A stretch of 38,552 nt of DNA from Folioceros fuciformis (lineage: Eukaryota > Anthocerotophyta > Anthocerotopsida > Anthocerotales), in assembly GCA_049999805.1 (NCBI GenBank), contig JBNGIO010005937.1, positions 86,683-125,234 of the forward strand, in the 5' to 3' direction. The notes beneath the pieces are model-generated. The model was not told the origin of the DNA. It did not search any database and was given only the letters and a program-made list of their open reading frames with translations. Position numbers and translations under genes: made by a program. Positions 30,489-38,552 of the stretch are shown here, piece after piece. Within the stretch, counting starts at the first letter, position 1. The number at the start of each line of letters is the position of its first letter.

Positions 30489-31934
30489 ATGGCGCATCAG
30501 GGGAGCAGCGGCGCTCCTGGCGGGCTTGACGAGCAGCAGAAGCAAGGCATCCCCGACGACATGAGCCTAGAGCTATTCCACTTCCCGGACGACCAGAGCG
30601 GGCAAGGGCAAGCCAATGCGACCTCCAACCGCAGGCCGACCAAGCTGGGCCTGGACCTGAGCTTCAAGCAAATGGCCCCCGCCCAGGACATGGGCCAGAA
30701 GGACACGGGGGTGGGGGCAGCTAAGGGCTCCAAGAAGTACCGGCTATCAGACAGCGCCGTCTTCTCCATCGTGGACTCCAAAACGCGCGACATATACGGA
30801 GAAGAGGCGCTGGAGAAGCTGGCCAAGGCGGAGGTAGACGACGCTTCCCTCACCTTCACGCCGGACAACACGCCCAACCCGTTCGAGATGGAGAGCGTGC
30901 CCCTGTTCAAGCCCCTGCCTCCCAAGGCGGAGCGAGACGAGGCGCTGCCGTTGCTCCCGGAGCAGCACACGCCCAGCCCGAGATCCCCCAGTCCCAACAG
31001 CCCGTCTCCCAGGCCTCAATCTCCAGCTCACAACTGGGCCCCGAAGTCGCCGCCATGGCAGCCCCAGTCCCCGCAGCCGGCTCAGTGGAGAGCCAAGTCG
31101 CCCGAGCCGCTGGAGTTCGGGCCCAGATCGCCCAACTACGGCGCGCAGAAGCGGGGAGAGATGGGGAGCATGGAGGCGGAACTCAGGAGTCCCAGAGACA
31201 GCCGCAAGAAGACTCCCACGCCCGGCAAGCCGGCTACAGCGTCCGGGCAGGGAGACGCGGACTCGGATGATGCAGCTCTAGGAACTTCCAGACCGGGCTC
31301 TCTGGGCTCGGAGCTCAACATCGCCATCCCTCCCCGGCATCTCCGTCACAAGCAGGGAGACAAGGGAGGAGGAAGCGGGAACGAAAACGCCAACGGTAAC
31401 GGAAAGGGCAACGGCAACAAGACAACGGAGTTGAGAGTGCCATCCACACCATCCCCGACGCCGCCAAAAAAAAACGTCAAAATTCCAGCCAGGCTCACCC
31501 CAAAAAAAACGCCCTGCTTAAGATCCGACAGCGATTCTGCTGTTCCGATCACTCGTAGTCTTGCGGCTTGCTTGTTTCGCCTTCACTGCTTTCGCCGGCA
31601 CATTAATATTTCTTCCACCGTCTTCAACTACCTGCTCGGTTGCCTCATCCAAAGCCAAAGACGAGCAGCTTCCGCTCTCGCTTCCATGTGTGGCTGGATG
31701 CTCCCATTTTTTCTCTTGCATGTATCTGGTTTTCAGATTTTCATGATAAACCCTATGCCTGTCATTTTTTTCCCTTTGCTTCCGAAACCCTATTCTTGCA
31801 ATTACGCACATACAGATGCGCGTGCTGTTTATCCATGTTCGCGACGCAGTACATATGCATGTAGCGGTACATATGAAGATACCGTCCGACTTATTAGCGG
31901 ACGCGCTTCGAACGAGGCCCGCAAGTTCGTGTGA
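30489..31934 (+). CDS. Unrecognised Pro/Ser-rich, probably disordered protein
   Basis: I do not recognise the family. From the ATG after the TATA box and pyrimidine-rich leader, the frame encodes 482 residues as sequenced. The N-terminal 150 residues look globular or motif-like: MSLELFHFPDD, KLGLDLSFKQM, KYRLSDSAVFSIVDSKTRDI, FTPDNTPNPFEMESVPLFKP. Then follows SPRSPSPNSPSPRPQSP and many further SP sites, possible proline-directed kinase targets, a basic KKTPTPGK part and an Asn/Gly run. Composition changes sharply after about 31510: the remaining 140 residues look non-coding. If one base were added in the A9 run (31466-31474) or A8 run (31502-31509), the frame would instead end at 31556-31558 after a Cys-Cys-containing tail (RQRFCCSDHS). 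I judge the N-terminal two thirds coding and the end uncertain. Confidence 0.65.
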   Translation: MAHQGSSGAPGGLDEQQKQGIPDDMSLELFHFPDDQSGQGQANATSNRRPTKLGLDLSFKQMAPAQDMGQKDTGVGAAKGSKKYRLSDSAVFSIVDSKTRDIYGEEALEKLAKAEVDDASLTFTPDNTPNPFEMESVPLFKPLPPKAERDEALPLLPEQHTPSPRSPSPNSPSPRPQSPAHNWAPKSPPWQPQSPQPAQWRAKSPEPLEFGPRSPNYGAQKRGEMGSMEAELRSPRDSRKKTPTPGKPATASGQGDADSDDAALGTSRPGSLGSELNIAIPPRHLRHKQGDKGGGSGNENANGNGKGNGNKTTELRVPSTPSPTPPKKNVKIPARLTPKKTPCLRSDSDSAVPITRSLAACLFRLHCFRRHINISSTVFNYLLGCLIQSQRRAASALASMCGWMLPFFLLHVSGFQIFMINPMPVIFFPLLPKPYSCNYAHTDARAVYPCSRRSTYACSGTYEDTVRLISGRASNEARKFV

Positions 31935-32339
31935 CCCCCCGTGTTTTTACTTGCCAAATCGGGCACTCCAGCTCCTCAGCTGCACCTTGCACCCGTACCC
32001 GCACGTTGCGTATGCGTGAGGAACCAATCCACTGATTTTGAGCATGATTGGTCTTCCCTCGGCCTCTATCATCTGGATAGGGAAGGATGCTTGCCGGAGC
32101 TATGATGTTGCAATTTGTGAGGTGTCCAAGTACGAGCTCTCAGTTCAGCTCTGCTTATGAAGATTGGCGGCTCGGTCCGCGTGGCAGACTAGGGTTACAG
32201 TGTGCAACAACAATCTTTGCAAAATAGATAGTCCACCAGGTGTGTTGGAAGCATCGTCCGTCAACGTAGGCGAGCTGTTTTGGTTGGTCTATGTTCGTTA
32301 TAATGCTAGCGCGCTGGCTAGATTTGTCAAAGGAAGGGG
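31935..32339. other. Intergenic region before the TraB-like gene
   Basis: No gene is recognised in about 400 bp. Together with 31560-31934 it probably contains the 3' UTR of the preceding gene and the promoter of the next. I see no clear TATA box. Confidence 0.4.
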
Positions 32340-34541
32340 ATGGCGCCGTTGGACCTTTGGGACCTGGTAACAAGGCTGTGGAGCAGGTGGCGTCGTCCCA
32401 GTGATGATCTCTCGGTTTCCGCCAGGCTGTTGCAAAACCTGGATCTGCCTCCTCACACTGCTTCCTTCGTTTTGGCTTTGGAAGTGCCGCAATCGCCTGG
32501 CTCTGTGGTGTATGTGTTGGTTGCGCAGCAGCTATCGGAGAGGTCTGCTTCGGACGCCGAGAAGCTCATTGCAGCGGTGCACCCTAAGCTTGTGGTTGCA
32601 CAGATAGAAGCTAATTCCTTGTTAGATCTGCTGCAAGAGGAGGCCGATTATGAACAGGTGTCCTTGCCCTTGTCGATCTTCGACGTCATTAAAGCACGCT
32701 TTTTGGATGATGCCAGGTTTGAGGATGCAGCTGGCACTTCTGTAGTGAGGGCAATTTTTGGCACGGGTTTTTTCGGTCATGTGATTGCTGCAAAGCATGC
32801 TGCGGCGCTGGCCAAGTCTACATTCTTTTATTTGGAAGATCCATTCAGGGAGCAGGCAGCTTCTAACCCTGCTGAGGGTGACGCTTCCTCCTCTTCTGAC
32901 GCTGGAGGCTCACCAGATATAGGTGGCGCAATTGAGAATGGCATTCAGGCGGGAAACCAGGCACCCTCGAACGGAGATGCATCCTGTCAAGGACATGAAG
33001 GTCCAGCTCACGCTTCGTCAGCCTTCGTGCAGACACCTGCCACTTCTCAGGGTACTTGTTCTTTGCCATCGGAGACGAGCAGTAAATCTCTCAAGGGGAC
33101 CTCACTGTCAGCAAACGGTGCGGGATCATCTTCTAGCTCAGATACACATAGTGCACAAGACCTTCCGCGGGGAACCAGGAGGCGGGAATTAGACGACCGT
33201 TTGCAAGGAAACCTTCAAAATTCTTTCATCTCAGGATCAACAGGCACGTTTTCAGGAGCTTGTGTTGGTAACCCTAGGCGGGTATTATCAGGGTCAACGT
33301 TGGCTGACTTCAAGGCTTTGTCTCCCATCCTATCTTCTTCCATCGCTCATGCTAAGTCCGAGTCTACGCTGGTGGACAGTGAACCCGCTGAGGATAATGT
33401 TGAAACTGCTGTTTATGTCTGTCCTGCCTTTGCTCTTCCTTTAGATCCTTGGCTTACTGGTCTACATGAGCTGTACAAGGGGCTTCCTGGCATGCGGCAG
33501 GCTCTGGTGGTCACCCGAAAGATGTTGACAGCTATTGAGAGTGGCCAAGAAGTGAGTCCAGGTGATCTTGCTGAGGCTCGTTCTTTTCGTGTTGCTGTTG
33601 AAGCAATTCGATTGGCACGGAACAGGGATGCAAGAACCCCACCGAAACTTGAGCCAAACGCAGGATCAAGTGCCAATGGCTTGGACTTTATGGAACTCCC
33701 TTATCTAGAACAATGCAATGTCCTGTTGGCCCAAGCGCTACAACAGCAGGCTCGGAAATTTGGGTCAGTTGTGGCCATCATGGATGCTGGCTGTGTCGCC
33801 CAAATACGAAAACACTGGTGTACTCCTGTTCCTTCAGAGTTTGCCGCTGCAGTCGACAGCTTCTTCATTCCCTTAGAGACAAACACGGATGAGGGTGCGC
33901 ATCACATCAAGCTTCTGGATAAGCAAGAGACTACAGCCGTTGTTGTTGTTGGTGCTGGGGCAGCAGCAGCTGTTGGTCTGGCCTCCATCTCTCATTGGGC
34001 CCCAGTCCCCACAGTAGTTAAGATTCTGACCTTCAAGATCCCGACTTTTGTGAAGTTAGGTTTGCTTTCTGCAAAACGAAGTGCGGCAGTCATGCTAACA
34101 AATGTTGTAGCTCCAGCTGCAAAGGCCGTGGTACCTTCTGTTCAGGCAGTTGCAGCTCCTAGCAAGGCAATTTTTGCTCCTGTCACGAAGTTGGGGACGT
34201 CAACAAAGATATCCAGCGCCTTGAAGACATTTGCCAGCGCCGAGAAAACTAGAGCAGCAGCCAGATCTGTAGTAGCAGCCGCTGAAAGGGCATCTCTCTC
34301 TGCGATACGGACGGGCTTTTATAGTGTCATGAGGAATAGACAAGGCAAAAGCGCTGGAGCAAGACCCTGGTTGATCTTTGCGGGCAGTGTTGTAGCAGGT
34401 TCAAGTGTTTGGTTTTGCGGAGATGGTATTGAGAGAGTCATCGCTGACCTTCCTTCTGCTGCAAAACTCTCTCGACTAGGCCGTGGTCTTGAGAACCTGC
34501 GTATTGCTGCCTCCCGTTTACAAGAACTTGAAACTCTTTGA
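32340..34541 (+). CDS. TraB-like plant membrane protein of unknown function
   Basis: 733 aa, intronless. The segment VVYVLVAQQLSERSASDAEKLIAAVHPKLVVAQIEANSL (residues about 57-95; parts VYVLVAQQLS and HPKLVVAQIEAN) has the layout of TraB/PrgY-family N-terminal strands. It continues IFGTGFFGHVIAAKHAAALA, as I remember from an uncharacterised Arabidopsis protein. Residues about 170-340 are Ser/Ala/Gly-rich and probably disordered. A second conserved block follows: PWLTGLHELYKGLPGMRQAL, RSFRVAVEAIRLARNRDA, LLAQALQQQARKFGSVVAI, RKHWCTPVPSEF. Two hydrophobic segments lie near residues 530-550 (VVVVGAGAAAAVGLA) and 675-695 (WLIFAGSVVAGSSVWF), so it is probably membrane-anchored. No enzymatic motif is complete. 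The family link is from memory of sequence patterns, and the role is unknown. Confidence 0.8.
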   Translation: MAPLDLWDLVTRLWSRWRRPSDDLSVSARLLQNLDLPPHTASFVLALEVPQSPGSVVYVLVAQQLSERSASDAEKLIAAVHPKLVVAQIEANSLLDLLQEEADYEQVSLPLSIFDVIKARFLDDARFEDAAGTSVVRAIFGTGFFGHVIAAKHAAALAKSTFFYLEDPFREQAASNPAEGDASSSSDAGGSPDIGGAIENGIQAGNQAPSNGDASCQGHEGPAHASSAFVQTPATSQGTCSLPSETSSKSLKGTSLSANGAGSSSSSDTHSAQDLPRGTRRRELDDRLQGNLQNSFISGSTGTFSGACVGNPRRVLSGSTLADFKALSPILSSSIAHAKSESTLVDSEPAEDNVETAVYVCPAFALPLDPWLTGLHELYKGLPGMRQALVVTRKMLTAIESGQEVSPGDLAEARSFRVAVEAIRLARNRDARTPPKLEPNAGSSANGLDFMELPYLEQCNVLLAQALQQQARKFGSVVAIMDAGCVAQIRKHWCTPVPSEFAAAVDSFFIPLETNTDEGAHHIKLLDKQETTAVVVVGAGAAAAVGLASISHWAPVPTVVKILTFKIPTFVKLGLLSAKRSAAVMLTNVVAPAAKAVVPSVQAVAAPSKAIFAPVTKLGTSTKISSALKTFASAEKTRAAARSVVAAAERASLSAIRTGFYSVMRNRQGKSAGARPWLIFAGSVVAGSSVWFCGDGIERVIADLPSAAKLSRLGRGLENLRIAASRLQELETL

Positions 34542-34550
34542 GAGATGGCG

Positions 34551-34568
34551 TGGGGGGGGGGTGGGGGG
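34551..34568 (+). repeat. G-run just after the TraB-like stop codon
   Basis: Ten G followed by T and six G, starting ten bases after the stop. It could form a G-quadruplex in the 3' UTR, or it may be a length-uncertain homopolymer in the assembly. The rest of 34542-34852, between two convergent genes, shows no other feature. Confidence 0.5.
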
Positions 34569-34852
34569 CCCGTTGTTGTTTACACTGTACATTCCGAGGT
34601 GATGCTGGTCGAACTTAGGGCCGTCAGAGCGCATTGAATATCGAATTTATGGAACAACGGCCGTTTGCTAAGCAGCTTTGTGTTTGTTCAGGTCCCTTCC
34701 CTTGGATCTGCTCTCCTCACGGAATGCAACCTGACAATTAACCAGCAGTCAATAACCCTCTCGTTGCTTTCAACCCGTAATCACGTGAAAGGCAGTTCAC
34801 TGACAAGTGGAAATTTTTTCTGTGTCTGTCTTAAACGTTGCAGTACTCGTCT

Positions 34853-36717
34853 CTATGCCCAGGTGCGTGGGCACCTCAACACGTCGAGCAACCTAGCTTC
34901 GTCAGATGCAGACTCGGGTACAAAGTTGTACTTCCATGCTGCCAACGGAGGTGCTGCAAAGTGCAGGCACTGATTAGAAATGGGATTCTGAGCTGAAAAG
35001 ACGTGAAAGGAGTAAATTAAGCATGAATGCACACCAGAAACCATGATGGACTCAATTCGCCCGCCATCAAGTCCAAACTTCACCCCCCGGTCATAGAGAA
35101 GATTGAACTCCAAGTATCGCCCTCGACGAAGTAGCTGCCATTGCCTTTCTCTCTCCCCATACTGCTTTCTGTTTCTCTTCTCTGCAATCGGCAAAAAGCT
35201 GGGCATGAACCCGCTTGCAACTTCTCTAACAAACGAGTAAACCTTCTCCAGTGATTCCATGTTATCAGTTTCCCCAATCATTCTGTCAAGATCGTCAAAA
35301 AAGATGCCTCCTATCCCTCTGTGTTCTTTCCTAGCGGGAAGGAAGAAGTAAGAGTCACATGCTGTTTTACAGTGCTGATATAGATCAGGGTGGTACTTGT
35401 CACAGATTTGCTTGTAGAAAGAATGGAAACTCCTAGCATCTTCCTCTATAAGATCTGTGAACATGCGTTGACAAAACATGCATCAAACTGTGCCTCAATC
35501 AAGCCAACTTCATCAAGGAGGAAATAACCAGTGCTGTTGATGTGAGAGGAGCATACAGCATGGAGTGACGTCTGCACCGCCTCCAAACCAACCAGGCCCT
35601 CCTTCTACCTAACGAGAAGCACACACAACCTCAAAATGTGTCAGCAGGTTGCACGCATGTCATGCCAACCACAAACATGCAAGGTACTCTCTGATTAATG
35701 GAGGCATTGTTACCTGAAAGTAGCGCACGTCAGAACGAAACGTTGGCACATAAGGATTACAAGGATGGAAAACCAGTGAGATTGCACCCGCAAAATATCC
35801 ATCACCAGCCTGAACTGGCCGACCTCTTGAGCTCATTGCCTGCTGAAGAAGATACGTAGGTGAACAAAGAGCCTCAAAGAGAGCGAACTGTGACTTGTCA
35901 CAGACAAGAGCATAAGGAGCACAAGCACACCTGCCTTGGACCGTGTCTCTGAAAGTTGCCCTTGAATAATTGAAATATTGGTAGCTGCCTTTTCCAACAG
36001 ATTACCACCTTCCATCACCCTTGTGATGCCGTATCTGTACATAAACACATTCCTGTCAGACCACGGAAAGGCAGCCTCGTAGTTTTGAATCTATTTAACA
36101 TCTCCAAGGTACCAAGCAACAAGCTCAATCGAACAAACAGATCAGCACAGTGAAACGGGCAAAAGGGCAGAAATTGAAGGGCCAGATATTCTTGTCCTAC
36201 CCACTAGAAGCATCATTTCCTCTTTGCCACTTATCGAAGGAAAAAGTCTTGCCACTGCTGTCAGCTTCCGCAGCCTGCCATGTAGGCAGAGGAGATAAAG
36301 TCACACAATCCAGTTGTGAAAACCCAGAGAGAGGTCGACGACTCCCACTATGAAGGTGATGAATCTAGTTGCTGGCCTAACTCCGGGGGTTACATTCTAC
36401 GAGTTCACGGCCAGGCCAGTAACTGTGCATTAGCAAGTATTTGAAACTTGATTCGATTCGTCCACAGTAGGCTTGAGCCGAAGACATCATACCGCAATGC
36501 AAATCGATTCCTGCAACGTCAGGAGAAAATCTTCAAAATGCTGTTTGGAGAAGGAAGCGGGACACGGTTGCGACCGTGCGGGTGCCCCACCCAATGACTT
36601 GCAGCGAACATAGAGAAGCGGCCCACGATGAGGAGATGGACAGCACTTCCTCTCACACCGTTCAATGCCCACACCAGGTCGCGAGAAGTAGCCATTGAGG
36701 CGGACGGTAGCAGCCAT
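34853..36717 (-). CDS. CPOX: Coproporphyrinogen III oxidase (oxygen-dependent, HemF family), divergent form, six exons
   Basis: Converts coproporphyrinogen III to protoporphyrinogen IX in haem and chlorophyll synthesis. Exons on the minus strand: 36717-36493, 36090-35935, 35839-35714, 35608-35557, 35454-35035 and 34953-34853. They total 1080 nt, or 359 aa. Family blocks are YGITRVMEGGNLLEKAATNI, GAISLVFHPCNPYVPTF, GWFGGGADVTPCYLIEEDAR, RGIGGIFFDD, RRGRYLEFNLLYDRG and GGRIESIMVSAPPLAAWKYN. MAATVRLNGYFSRPG at the N-terminus suggests a plastid or mitochondrial transit peptide. The exon 2 to 3 join keeps the frame only with a GC donor (AAG-GCAGGT), giving SKAMSSRG. The conserved His of the PTxHxNxRxF motif is Arg here (PTFRSDVRYF). 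The sequence differs clearly from the usual plant plastid enzyme, so this may be a second, specialised copy. Confidence 0.9.
35840..35934 (-). other. Probable GC-AG intron in the CPOX gene
   Basis: Exon 2 would end in TCCAAG followed by GCAGGT, and exon 3 starts after CTTCAGCAG. Using the nearby GT four bases downstream would shift exon 3 out of frame. The GC donor keeps it in frame and recreates the M-x-S-R-G motif that I recall from animal CPOX. An alternative GT pairing with an acceptor inside exon 3 would also keep the frame but would delete that motif. Confidence 0.55.
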
Positions 36718-38552
36718 GGCTATGCAGTTCATCGCTCCGTCGAGTGGGGACTGTTGAATCTGCGACTGGTTCACAACGAAAAGTAACAGTTCGTCGTTCC
36801 TGAGCATAGTTGACTGCGGAACAGCTCTCTTACGGCGCAGTTCGGACTGCGTCTTTTTTAACTTAAGCCGCCGTTCCATATGGGACAAAGTGTCCCACCC
36901 CTTTTCGCGGGCCGCATTTCTAACAGTCATTATTATTATACGGGATAATTAAATTGCTCATGAGTAAAGCTCACTGTGGCCAATGTCCTTCCTTTTGCCC
37001 TGGAGCCTCTAATTTCTTCCCACTCTCTTGGTTGTTTAGGATTTGGGCACTTGTGCGCACACCATGGACTATGTTAGGGTTTAGGGTTTAGGGTTTAGCA
37101 CCCAGTCACGCCATGCTTGTGCAATGTTGTTGAGCCAAAGGTAAAAAATCTTCAACAATACTCTGTTGAAGTTGGCCCTCAAATTAACATAAATTAGGCC
37201 CTCATTAAAAAATCCTTTAAAGGTCCACTGAAATTAAGTAATTCCATCTTGCTCAAGGCTCAGGTCCATTTCATCTTTTGCCATCCTAATTTATTGATTT
37301 GGTTGACCCTAATACTTGAGTTAGTATTTTTTGAGTTTCAATCTTTTTTAGTTGATCTCCATTCTATAGGCTTTCTGTTTTCCCTCGTAAACAGAGCTGC
37401 ACTTGGACATAGATTAGTTAGTGATTTCAAAGTAGTAGTCAAAGTCCAGGTATCAACAAGCTAGGAGACACGATTGCATACATTGTACACATGAGGCCTT
37501 CCTTGCGCACACAAATAATTCGCCTCCAACCTCTCTAGTGTGCACATGTACATGCCAAGCTTTCTTGGAGCACATATAAAGCGCAACAGAGCTTATTGGT
37601 GCGCATAAGTATACACAACACAACCCTATGGCGCACATTTCAACTTACCAGATATCATAAATAGTCTATACGAGCACAACATGTAAGATCCTGGACAGAT
37701 AAGTTCATGTGATTAGCTAAACAGGGCATGTACTTGGGTGCGCCTGGACTAGTAGGATGTGCACATAGGTCTCTTGTGTAAGACATACTAGGGATAACAA
37801 AATACCAAGATTGACACGAAAAGCTCTGACTAATATTATGTTGCAAACTTCCCTACCTAGGTCCCACTTCCATTCTCTGCTTGGAGCCATTGGAGCTACA
37901 CCCAACATCATCACCCACAATGCCATAATCCAAAGCTACTAACTGCTCCTTGCTGTCATTCAGTTTGCAAGACCCCATGCCTCAAGCCCACTCTCTACAA
38001 GAGGCTGGGGAGCCGTTTGAGGTTGCCTATAATGTGGCTGAAGGGCCTTAGGCCTGAGGCTTAGAGACAAGACCTCGAGGTCTTCAAAGCGTGGAGCTGT
38101 GCGTGCTGGAGCTTTCACACCCTACAAGAGCCCCATGGCTCAGAGTCTAGAGCCCTTGATTAGAGTCTAGAGCCCTTGAAGATTTAGAATATGAGGTGTC
38201 CAACATGGTAGGGGTTTAGAGTCACCCCTGCTAATTTTAGATTTTCTTGCAATCATGCGCATACCTCAAGGAACACTAGGAATGTGAGTCATCTACAAAT
38301 GGTCTTACAACCAAAGAGAACCAAAGCGGACACAAGTTGGTGTGAAATTCCGTACACAGTCATTGGCTTTGTGACCATTGGAGGGCAAGCTTGGCATAGA
38401 TATTTGAAAGGGCAAGCTGGGCATAGCTGACAGGGCGGACGAGAGTGTAGCCAAGTCCTCAGGCGGACAGTGTGCAGCAGCAGTGTGCGGTGGTGTGATT
38501 ATGGGTGAGGAGCGAGGTGATGCTAAGTTAGGAGGCAGTGAGCAGCAGCAGG
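36718..38552. other. AT-richer end region without recognisable genes
   Basis: The first 230 bp is the CPOX 5' flank, with a TATA-like GTATAATAAT near 36932-36941. After that I find no protein or RNA gene. Short repeats are present: an interstitial telomere-type array at 37074-37098, GCGCAC-type boxes every 30-35 bp from 37505 to 37637, a 20-bp tandem pair at 38142-38181 (AGAGTCTAGAGCCCTTGA) and a 17-bp pair at 38383-38426 (GGGCAAGCTTGGCATAG). The base composition and repeats suggest decayed mobile DNA. Confidence 0.45.
37074..37098 (+). repeat. Interstitial plant telomere repeat
   Basis: Three and a half perfect units of TTAGGGT. It is too short and too internal to be a chromosome end. Such tracts occur in plant promoters and at repaired breaks. 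This supports a TTTAGGG-telomere plant. Confidence 0.9.

Noticed and set aside
37074-37098. Chromosome end
   Set aside because: Only three and a half telomere units, with ordinary sequence on both sides.

Overview
The window looks like nuclear DNA of a compact, gene-dense streptophyte genome, probably a non-seed land plant (bryophyte or lycophyte grade). I cannot name the species. The evidence is plant-type proteins throughout: group II NRAMP, F-box/kelch, a PAP15-like purple acid phosphatase, a PADRE protein, RUG3-type RCC1 and a long PLS-type PPR protein. Introns are canonical and short, mostly about 70-400 bp, and there is a short interstitial TTTAGGG array. The protein genes sit about 3 kb apart. 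Two runs of exactly 100 N are scaffold gaps, and each damages the 5' region of a gene.

Layout: 499-2229 (+) intronless NRAMP metal transporter; 2479-3377 (-) five-exon ribosomal protein L24; 3513-6989 a transposon-like element of about 3.4 kb with terminal inverted repeats of about 485 bp; 7644-8804 (+) F-box/kelch; 9269-10494 (-) DPH7 WD40 (diphthamide synthesis); 11056-12468 (-) seven-exon 20S proteasome beta-6; 12788-15161 (+) eleven-exon EI24-like membrane protein, divergent from the proteasome gene; 16064-18360 (+) seven-exon purple acid phosphatase; 18463-20403 (-) DNAJC21/JJJ1-like co-chaperone; 20921-22155 (-) PADRE-domain protein; 23185-25788 (-) PPR protein; 25954-26959 (-) polyprenol reductase, interrupted by a gap; 27367-27650 a 20-bp minisatellite; 28023-29842 (-) six-exon RUG3-like RCC1 protein; 30489 onward (+) an unrecognised Pro/Ser-rich disordered protein, divergent from RUG3; 32340-34541 (+) a TraB-like membrane protein; 34853-36717 (-) six-exon coproporphyrinogen III oxidase of an unusual type. 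The last 1.6 kb is AT-richer and has no recognisable gene.

The genes form no pathway or operon; this is ordinary eukaryotic housekeeping content (translation and ribosome biogenesis: RPL24, DPH7, DNAJC21; proteolysis; organelle RNA biology: PPR, RUG3; N-glycosylation: polyprenol reductase; haem synthesis: CPOX; metal and phosphate handling: NRAMP, PAP). Intron-rich and intronless genes alternate. NRAMP, F-box/kelch, DNAJC21, PPR and the TraB-like gene are uninterrupted. I built exon models by hand from splice sites, codon phase and family homology, and in all spliced genes the exon lengths sum to a multiple of three.

The observations I would follow first are the long-TIR element with palindrome-bearing 41-bp end repeats and no recognisable transposase; the divergent CPOX with a probable GC-AG intron and a substituted conserved histidine; the minisatellite that is open in all three forward frames; and the unknown disordered protein whose C-terminus depends on two poly-A tracts.
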